Shown here one piece after another: positions 25,587 to 31,898 of a DNA stretch of 64,000 nt. The translations under genes and the position numbers were made by a program. Source of the stretch: Streptomyces shenzhenensis. GTDB lineage: Bacteria > Actinomycetota > Actinomycetes > Streptomycetales > Streptomycetaceae. How positions within the stretch are numbered: the stretch's first letter is position 1; each line of letters opens with the position of its first letter. Below the pieces are notes generated by a model. That model was not told the origin of the DNA, searched no databases, and saw only the letters and a program-made list of their open reading frames with translations. The stretch spans positions 62,001-126,000 of the forward strand of contig NZ_PENI01000014.1 in the NCBI RefSeq assembly GCF_003688995.1, read 5' to 3'.

Positions 25587-26834
25587 TCAACCGATGAGGG
25601 TGAGGCCGAGAAGGGCCAGGTTGAGCGTCACGATGACCACGGCCGCGGCGGCCGCAGCTGCTGTCGTCAGCGGGTGGTTGCGGTGCGGGCCCATCACCGG
25701 GCGGCTGGCGGTGAATCCGACCAACGGCACCAGCGCGAACGGGATCCCCATGGACAGCACCACCTGGGAGATCACCAAGGCCTGGGTGGGGTCGACGCCG
25801 AAGGCCAGGACGGTTACCACGGGCACCAGAGTGACCAGTCGGCGAACGGTCGGCGCGACGCGCAACCCGGTCAGGCTGCGCATGATCTCGGCCCCGGCGG
25901 CGCCCCCGACGGACGTCGAGGCCAGCCCGGACCCGAGCAGCGCGACGGCGAACAGCAGCGCCACCCCGGTTCCGAGCTCTGCGGTCACCACGGCATGGGC
26001 GCCCTCCAGGGTGTCCGTACTCGGCCGATCGGCCAGGCTGGTCGCGGCGACCAGGAGGAGCGAGAGGTTGAGCACCCCGGCCAACAGCAACGCCAGTACG
26101 ACGTCCACGCGGGTGGCCCGCAACAGCACAGCCATCGGACGCTGGGCCCGGGCCACCGCGTGGCGCTCAGTGGTGAGGCTGGAATGCAGGTAGATGGCGT
26201 GCGGCATGACCGTCGCGCCGACGATCCCGGACGCCAGGAGCACGCTTTCGGCGCCTGCGAAGGACGGGACGAGCCCGGCCGTGATCTCAGCCCCGCCGGG
26301 CGGCTCGGCCACCAGTCCGGCCAGGAATCCGACCGCGATCAGGGTCAGGAAGGAGAGGACGACTCGCTCAAGAGCAGACTGGCCGCGCCGGTCGCCGATG
26401 CGCAGCACGGCGAGCGCCACCACGGCGGTCAGCACCGCGCCGAGCGCCAGAGGCAGGTCGAACAGCAGGTGCAGAGCGACGGCGCCGCCGATCACCTCGG
26501 CCAGGTCGGTGGCCACGGCCACGCCCTCGGCTTGCAGCCAGTAGGCGATCCGCGCCGGGCGGGGCAGCCGCTGCGCGACGTGTCCGGCCAGCGACGTTCC
26601 GGTGACCAGTCCGAGCTTGGCGGACAAGTACTGGACCAGCACAGCCATCAGGTTGGCCAGGACCACGACCCACACCAGGGTGAAGCCGAAACGGGCGCCC
26701 GCGGTGACGTTGGTGGCCACATTGCCGGGGTCGACGTAAGCCACAGCCGCGATGAAGGCCGGCCCGAGCAGAGCGAAGCCCCGGGACGACCGGTCGCGTC
26801 CCGGACGGCCAAAGATTTTACTGTCGGCCCGCAT
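25587..26834 (-). CDS. Nramp-family divalent metal transporter
   Basis: This polytopic membrane protein of 415 residues has the Nramp metal-site helices: AYVDPGNVATN in the first and GATVMPHAIYLHSS in the sixth, including the Asp, Asn and Met ligands. It would import Mn2+ or Fe2+ by proton symport. ATG at 26834 follows AGGA and leads into ADSKIFGRPGRD, a cytosolic N-terminus. A metal importer is unusual inside a catabolic island. It could supply metal to the cyclase or lyase enzymes, or simply be an unrelated neighbour. Confidence 0.92.
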   Translation of the reverse strand: MRADSKIFGRPGRDRSSRGFALLGPAFIAAVAYVDPGNVATNVTAGARFGFTLVWVVVLANLMAVLVQYLSAKLGLVTGTSLAGHVAQRLPRPARIAYWLQAEGVAVATDLAEVIGGAVALHLLFDLPLALGAVLTAVVALAVLRIGDRRGQSALERVVLSFLTLIAVGFLAGLVAEPPGGAEITAGLVPSFAGAESVLLASGIVGATVMPHAIYLHSSLTTERHAVARAQRPMAVLLRATRVDVVLALLLAGVLNLSLLLVAATSLADRPSTDTLEGAHAVVTAELGTGVALLFAVALLGSGLASTSVGGAAGAEIMRSLTGLRVAPTVRRLVTLVPVVTVLAFGVDPTQALVISQVVLSMGIPFALVPLVGFTASRPVMGPHRNHPLTTAAAAAAAVVIVTLNLALLGLTLIG

Positions 26835-26930
26835 GGGGGCGATCCTAGACTTCTCCAAGAGAGCACCACAACTACAACATGACACCACTTGACGCCATGG
26901 GCGCCATACAGGCCGAACTCCGTGTTCCGC

Positions 26931-27143
26931 TCAGGCATTTCTCTCTGCGCGCCACCGCCCGGAAGGCCTCGCCATGCTCCGTTCCGAACTCCGCCTCCAC
27001 GCCCCTCTGTTCGTCGCACAAGCCGCCGTCAGCGCCTTCAGAGTTCGGTCGGTGACGACCAGGCCGGCCTCGCGTGCGGCAGCGCGGGCGCGGTCGATGA
27101 GGGTGAGGTAGTGCAGGCGAGCCCCGGACACCAGCGTTCGCAA
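26931..27143 (-). other. possible small or broken ORF in a 329-base gap
   Basis: The gap between the Nramp start and the next gene is open on the minus strand for about 70 codons. The first 40 (LHYLTLIDRARAAAREAG and onward) look protein-like with helical character. The similarity to coding sequence then shifts to another frame (CDEQRGVEAEFGTEHGEAF). It could be a frameshifted small gene or chance in GC-rich DNA. Only a TTG start is available. Confidence 0.25.
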
Positions 27144-27163
27144 TGGAATAGAATGGGCTTCCT

Positions 27164-28807
27164 ATGCAGAACACTCGTGCCGAGTCGATCTCGATCGCGC
27201 TCGAGCGACTCGCCCTCACCCTTGGGGAGAGCGGGGCCGTCCCCGTTCCCGAACTGGTCCGCGCCCTGGAGCGCGCCGCCGAGCGGCTCCGGACCAAGAC
27301 CGTCTCCGACGAACTGCCGGCCGACCTGGTGACGCAGGCCGAAGCCTCGCGAGCGGTCGCCGTCAGCCGCCAGGCCGTGAACCAGTGGGTCCGTAACGGG
27401 GTCGTCCGCTCCTACGCCGGGCCCGGCTCCAGCAGCCGCTACGGTCCACAGGTGTCGTTGGCCGAGATCGCGATCGCCGCCAATCGCCGCTCCCGTGACG
27501 TACCGTTCGCGAGCGGCCGCCGGCGCGAGGTGCTGGACTTCCTGGAACTCGTCGAGCGCGACGCCGACGGTCTGGCCCGAGAGGTGCGCCGCGCGGTCGT
27601 GGACGACAACTACGACAGCCACACCCCGGAGCAGATCCGCGTACTGGGTGAGTTCGTCGTGGCGTCGATGGGTCTCGGTGACGAACAGCGCGAGTTCACC
27701 CCGGAGGGGCTGACCCTGCTGTCCGAGCTGGAGCCGTCGATCACCGTCGACACCGCCACGCCGTTCGGCGGTCTGGTGGACTCGCTCGGCCTCCTGGTCC
27801 GGTCGGCTCGGGGCAACGCCGGCTTCGACTCCCCCGCCACCGCACTGCTGGCACTGTTCGGCAGTGCCACCGTCGGGGCGCTCTACACCGACGAGCGGGG
27901 CGATGTCGGCCGCAACCTCCGAGGCGCGGCGCGCGAGGTGTGGGGCGAGGACTGGGTCGAGCGGCTGCTGGACGCGGTGTTCCACGTGGGGGAGCTTCGA
28001 CCGTCGCCGCTGACGCGCTTCACGGCGTCGCTGACCTATCTCGACAACAACCGCTTCCTGCGCCGGGCGCAGGCGGCCGGGGTGAGCATCGCCTATTCGC
28101 GAGGACCGGGCCCACTGCTGCCACAGCATTTCTACGGCGCCCCGATCCTGCGCGACATGATGCGCGACGCCGCGCGCCCGCCGGAGGCGTGGGCATTCAC
28201 CCCCGAGTCCGGCGCCGACGCCTGGCCGGTCCAACTGGAGAGTGGCGCCAACCCGTTCCGTGTCCTCAACTACGAGTACGGCCTGCTGGCCCCGGAGATC
28301 CACGGCATCCGCCGGTACTGTTTCTCGGCCCCCGACGCCCGGCGGGATCTGCGCGCCTACGCCGCCTCGCTGTCCGGGCGCGACCGGCACCGGTACGTCG
28401 ATCACTCCGTCGAGGTGCTGACCCGCACCCTGCTGCAACAGAACATCGAGTTGAGCGCGATCGACTCCGAGCGCGACTTCGATTGGTGGAAGGACCACAT
28501 CATCCGCTCCTCCCAGCCGGAGGTGCTGCTGGGTCTTCGTGACGACCGGGCTCGCAAGGTGGCGCACGCCCTGTTGGTCTCCACCAGCCTGCTGCCCAGG
28601 GTGGTCGAGGCCGCGCAGACTGACGGCTCGCTGCGCGACCGGCTGCGGATCTACATCAAGAATCTGGAGTTCGATGTCATCGACGCCCGCTACCGCGATG
28701 ACGCCCGACGCGGCGTCAGCCGTGTCCTGAAGACCGGCGGCGTGGCCTTGGACGAGACCGAAGCCCGGACGGTCGCGGAGCGGGAGATCCGCTCGATGCT
28801 GGCCTGA
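27164..28807 (+). CDS. 547-aa protein with N-terminal helix-turn-helix, unknown family
   Basis: I do not recognise the family. Residues about 57-81 look like a helix-turn-helix (TQAEASRAVAVSRQAVNQW) followed by a wing-like GSSSRYGPQVSLAE, resembling MerR/excisionase DNA-binding heads. Residues 110-547 have no recognisable domain, are mostly helical with conserved-looking aromatic patches (WGEDWVERLL, FDWWKDHI), and lack ATP or metal motifs. It is far longer than ordinary one-domain regulators. The start lacks a ribosome site, and TAGAAT lies nine bases upstream. It converges on the reductase gene. A regulator role is inference. Confidence 0.8.
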   Translation: MQNTRAESISIALERLALTLGESGAVPVPELVRALERAAERLRTKTVSDELPADLVTQAEASRAVAVSRQAVNQWVRNGVVRSYAGPGSSSRYGPQVSLAEIAIAANRRSRDVPFASGRRREVLDFLELVERDADGLAREVRRAVVDDNYDSHTPEQIRVLGEFVVASMGLGDEQREFTPEGLTLLSELEPSITVDTATPFGGLVDSLGLLVRSARGNAGFDSPATALLALFGSATVGALYTDERGDVGRNLRGAAREVWGEDWVERLLDAVFHVGELRPSPLTRFTASLTYLDNNRFLRRAQAAGVSIAYSRGPGPLLPQHFYGAPILRDMMRDAARPPEAWAFTPESGADAWPVQLESGANPFRVLNYEYGLLAPEIHGIRRYCFSAPDARRDLRAYAASLSGRDRHRYVDHSVEVLTRTLLQQNIELSAIDSERDFDWWKDHIIRSSQPEVLLGLRDDRARKVAHALLVSTSLLPRVVEAAQTDGSLRDRLRIYIKNLEFDVIDARYRDDARRGVSRVLKTGGVALDETEARTVAEREIRSMLA

Positions 28808-28823
28808 CCGGCGCCTGAGGTGC

Positions 28824-29870
28824 TCAGAGGGTGGGATCCGGTCCCACCTGCACCAGGCGCTTGCCCAGGTGCTCGCCGGCCAACATTCCGAGGAACGCGG
28901 CCGAGGCCCGGTCCAGCCCGGTCACGACCTCCTCGTGATGCGCCAACTCGCCGGCGCGGAGGCCGGCCGACACCTCGGCCTCGAACTGTGGCCGCAGGTG
29001 GGCGAACTCGTGGAAGACGAAGCCGCGGATCGTGATGCTCCGCGTCACGAGGTGCGACAGGAGTGCGGACATGTCGCCGCCGGTACTCCGGCCGGTGGCG
29101 CTGTAGGCCGACGCCACCCCGCAGACCGGGACCCGTGCGTGGCGGTTCAACCGCGGCCACACCTCGTCCCAGACCTTTCCGCCGACGTTCTCGAAATAGA
29201 CGTCGATGCCGTCTGGGGTGGCCGCGGCGAGTTGCTCGGTGAAGTCCGGCGCTCGACGGTCGACGGTGGCGTCGAAGCCGGCGTCGCGCAGCCAGGCGAC
29301 CTTCCCCGGCCCACCCGCGATGCCGACCGCCCGGGCGCCCCGCCGCCTCGCGATCTGCCCGACCAGGGACCCGACGACGCCGGTCGCCGCAGCGACCACG
29401 ACGGTCTCGCCCGGCTGGGGTCTACCGATCTCGACGAGGCCGGTCCAGCCGGTCAGGCCAGGCATCCCCAGGATGCCCAGGGCTGTCGAGACCGGGGCCT
29501 GCGCGGGGTCGAGCCGGCGCAGTGCTGTGGCGGGCTGTACGGCGTACTCCTGCCAGCCGGAATTCCCGGCCACCAGGTCGCCCGGGCCGAACCCATCGGC
29601 TGCCGAGAGCACCACCTCGCCGACCGTCCCACCCTCCATCACGCCGCCCAGCGGCACCATCGGGGTCGAGGAGGAGTGCGTGGCCGATGAGCCCATCCGG
29701 CCCCGCAGGTACGGGTCCAGAGACAGGTAGACGGTCCGGACCAGCACCTCGCCGTCGGCCGGGGTGGGAACGGGGCCGGCGCTTATCGCGAAGTCGGAAA
29801 GGCGTGGCGCCCCTTCCGGGCGGGCGACCAGGGTGACGCGCCGCTGGGTGCTCGGGATGGTCCGGTCCAC
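28824..29870 (-). CDS. NADP-dependent MDR-family reductase (prostaglandin/curcumin-reductase type)
   Basis: This 348-residue zinc-free medium-chain reductase has the family start RPEGAPRLSDFAI, the SLDPYLRGRM segment, MPGLTGWTGL, and the cofactor loop AATGVVGSLVGQIA. These enzymes reduce the C=C bond of enones with NADPH. That fits reduction of an unsaturated cyclic ketone before Baeyer-Villiger oxidation. GTG at 29870 has GGAG nine bases upstream, and the longer frame to 30038 would run into the regulator gene. It ends 16 bases from the convergent 547-aa gene. Confidence 0.92.
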   Translation of the reverse strand: MDRTIPSTQRRVTLVARPEGAPRLSDFAISAGPVPTPADGEVLVRTVYLSLDPYLRGRMGSSATHSSSTPMVPLGGVMEGGTVGEVVLSAADGFGPGDLVAGNSGWQEYAVQPATALRRLDPAQAPVSTALGILGMPGLTGWTGLVEIGRPQPGETVVVAAATGVVGSLVGQIARRRGARAVGIAGGPGKVAWLRDAGFDATVDRRAPDFTEQLAAATPDGIDVYFENVGGKVWDEVWPRLNRHARVPVCGVASAYSATGRSTGGDMSALLSHLVTRSITIRGFVFHEFAHLRPQFEAEVSAGLRAGELAHHEEVVTGLDRASAAFLGMLAGEHLGKRLVQVGPDPTL

Positions 29871-29919
29871 GGTGCTCCGCCTCTCTCGGTATCCGGGGCG
29901 GTGGACCGTGACCCGGGTG

Positions 29920-30471
29920 TCAGTCGGTGGTGCGCCCGGCCGCCGCGTCGTCGCCACGCAGGCCGGCGCTGATCGGCTGGCCCAGCAACTCGTCGAGTTG
30001 GGCGCGGGCCAGCTCCAGCCGGCGGGCATACTCGTCACGCTCGGCTTGGAGCTGGTCCTCGTTCACCGAGGAGACGGCGACCGGGGCCCCCTGCGCTGCC
30101 GCAGTCGTCACGAGCAGCTCGCGGATCAGGGCCTGGGCAAGCAACTTGTAATCGATCTCGATGGACGGCTGACCGGGGACAGCGACGGTGGCCGTCCCGC
30201 TGGTCGGCTCCGTCGGGGCGAGCGCACCGGCCGAGGGCGTGGGCGGCACGCCCAACCCCTCGATCTTGTACGTCCGCTTGCCTCGGATCTCCCGCGCGAT
30301 CTCGCCCTCACGGTCCATCGTTGCGATGAGTTGGATGAACGCGACCGAGCTACCGGAATAGCCGATGGCGTCCTTCAGCACCCCCGTGGCGTATCCGGAC
30401 GGGTCGACGACAGGACCCGACGCGGCCAGGAACTGGCGGATACGCAGACGTGCGGTGCGGTCCCGAGACAT
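29920..30471 (-). CDS. winged-helix/coiled-coil regulator, paralog A
   Basis: A 183-residue protein. Residues 1-70 form a likely winged helix: RDRTARLRIRQFL, then GYSGSSVAFIQLIATMDREG as the putative recognition helix, then the wing EIRGKRTYKI. A Pro/Thr linker follows, and the C-terminal part (about 130-175) is charged and heptad-like, probably a coiled coil for dimerisation. It is clearly homologous to the gene at 48157-48672. I know no named family. GGAGGA precedes the ATG. DNA binding is inferred from layout. Confidence 0.7.
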   Translation of the reverse strand: MSRDRTARLRIRQFLAASGPVVDPSGYATGVLKDAIGYSGSSVAFIQLIATMDREGEIAREIRGKRTYKIEGLGVPPTPSAGALAPTEPTSGTATVAVPGQPSIEIDYKLLAQALIRELLVTTAAAQGAPVAVSSVNEDQLQAERDEYARRLELARAQLDELLGQPISAGLRGDDAAAGRTTD

Positions 30472-30493
30472 CTTGTCCTCCAGTGGTACATCG

Positions 30494-30516
30494 CCTGATT
30501 TCAGCACGATAGCACG
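30494..30516 (-). promoter_or_regulatory. AGCACG repeat before regulator A
   Basis: AGCACGATAGCACG, two AGCACG copies spaced by two bases, lies in the short gap upstream of regulator A. The octamer AGCACGAT also occurs beside regulator B at 48722-48729. Confidence 0.35.
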
Positions 30517-30535
30517 TGGAGAGGAGGACGGCTTG

Positions 30536-31264
30536 TCAGGGCTTCCGGGCGAGTACCCCCAGTCCGACGTCGAGCGTTCTCAGCCCGGTCACCGAGGCCA
30601 GTTGGAGCACCTCGAGGACAGCCTCCGGGGTGACGCCGATCGCTAGCGCCTCCCGAAGGTGCTTGCGAAGCCCGTCGACGTAGTGCTGAGGGCTGACCGC
30701 GTCGATCGCGATCGACAGCAGATGCTTCACCTGTGGGCCGAGCACATCCTCGCGTTCCCACGGCAGGTCGATGAACCGCACCCGGGCTTCGAAGTACCCC
30801 GGGTCCATCCGCAGGATGCCGGCGTAGATCGGGTTGAGTGCACGCGGCCGGGGACCGGTGGTCTCCAGTCGCTGCTGCAGCTCACGGTGGCGAGGGGTCT
30901 CCTCGGGCAGGGCGATCCCGGCCCGCTCCATCTCCTCCAGCAGGACGGGAAGGCCGACAGAGACCGTGTGCAGACCGATCGAGCAGGCGATCTCGAAGGT
31001 GCACAAGACTTCTGCAGCGGTGGCGCCGTCGGCGAGTGCGGCATCCACGGCCGCCTCTATCCGGGGTTCGTCGGCCTCCGGGATCACCGACTCGACCGCG
31101 AGCACCACCAGGGCCCGCACCGCCGGCGCCAGGACGCCACTCCGGTAGGGGTGGCCGACCAGAGCCTCGGTGACGGCGGCAAACCCGGGATCCAAGGTTT
31201 CCAGCACCTCGGCGGTACGCACGTGGCGGGCGAGGTGCCCCGACTGCCGAACGGCCGTGCTCAT
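30536..31264 (-). CDS. tandem carboxymuconolactone-decarboxylase-like protein
   Basis: This 242-residue all-helical protein contains two CMD/AhpD-like halves, about residues 20-115 and 130-235. The pattern VRALVVLAVESVI...AALADGATAAEVLCTFEIACSIGLHT recurs as VKHLLSIAIDAVS...ALAIGVTPEAVLEVLQLASVTGLRT. The AhpD CxxC pair is absent, so peroxidase activity is unlikely, while a decarboxylase or lactonase-type role is possible. It lies just upstream of regulator A on the same strand and is divergent from a small gene. Confidence 0.8.
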   Translation of the reverse strand: MSTAVRQSGHLARHVRTAEVLETLDPGFAAVTEALVGHPYRSGVLAPAVRALVVLAVESVIPEADEPRIEAAVDAALADGATAAEVLCTFEIACSIGLHTVSVGLPVLLEEMERAGIALPEETPRHRELQQRLETTGPRPRALNPIYAGILRMDPGYFEARVRFIDLPWEREDVLGPQVKHLLSIAIDAVSPQHYVDGLRKHLREALAIGVTPEAVLEVLQLASVTGLRTLDVGLGVLARKP

Positions 31265-31323
31265 CGGTCATCACCTGCCCCTTCGCAACGTGTCTCCACA
31301 GCCTGAAGGTTCGTCGGAATAAT

Positions 31324-31342
31324 GTCAATGGCATCGCTTGAC
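31324..31342. repeat. 19-bp repeat, copy 1
   Basis: GTCAAYRGCATCGCTTGAC occurs here and again at 31783-31801, flanking the small gene between them (17 of 19 bases identical). The ends GTCAA and TTGAC are inverted, so it could be a protein-binding site. Confidence 0.5.
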
Positions 31343-31404
31343 GCTCATCCACAGAGCGGCCTAGCGTGTGTGACGGCTGTTACAGCGACATCCCGGGAGG
31401 CAAC

Positions 31405-31731
31405 GTGGCCTACGAGAGTGCGACGGCGGTTGCCTGGCGGGCAGCCGAACTGTTGCCCGAGCCGCCTGCGGCGCATGACAGCTTCGGCTACCTGGCCTGG
31501 GAGGAGCTCGTCCTCTCCACCGCACGCCGCCTGCAGCGCCTACTGGACGACACCACGCTCATGACGCGACCGCAGGCCGCGGCGCTGGTACTTGCCCCCG
31601 GGACCGGCCGCCTGGACGGCACGTCACTCCTGGCCCTGGCCGCGCGCCTCGCCCACGAGGACGGCATCCACTGCGCGGACCTTCTCGCCACCGCAGTGAC
31701 CGAGTGCGGCGCCGGCCTCGCCAACGCCTGA
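31405..31731 (+). CDS. small hypothetical protein (108 aa)
   Basis: GTG at 31405 follows GGGAGG with four-base spacing. The protein is mostly helical (WEELVLSTARRLQRLL, LLALAARLAHEDG), ends in a Cys-containing segment, and has no membrane segment or known motif. Codon use looks genuine. A nearly identical 19-bp repeat stands on each side of it. I do not recognise it. The helical two-part layout is loosely like the small gene at 37035-37397. Confidence 0.55.
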   Translation: MAYESATAVAWRAAELLPEPPAAHDSFGYLAWEELVLSTARRLQRLLDDTTLMTRPQAAALVLAPGTGRLDGTSLLALAARLAHEDGIHCADLLATAVTECGAGLANA

Positions 31732-31782
31732 TCGCCGGGCCTTCTTGACCCACGCGGCAACGCAATTCCTGCCCGGGGCATC

Positions 31783-31801
31783 GTCAACAGCATCGCTTGA
31801 C
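31783..31801. repeat. 19-bp repeat, copy 2
   Basis: Second copy of the repeat at 31324-31342, in the same orientation, in the gap between the small gene and the convergent CoA-transferase gene. Confidence 0.5.
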
Positions 31802-31852
31802 AGAGATCTTCATCGATGCGCCCCGCACTCTCATTCACCCCCCGCACGACGA

Positions 31853-31884
31853 AGCCCGGTCCCGCCGGACGGCGGAACCGGGCT
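31853..31884 (-). terminator. hairpin after the fused CoA-transferase
   Basis: AGCCCGGTCCCGCC and GGCGGAACCGGGCT form a 14-bp stem with one mismatch and a four-base loop, 15 bases beyond the CoA-transferase stop codon. Confidence 0.75.
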
Positions 31885-31898
31885 CGGTCAGGGGCGGA

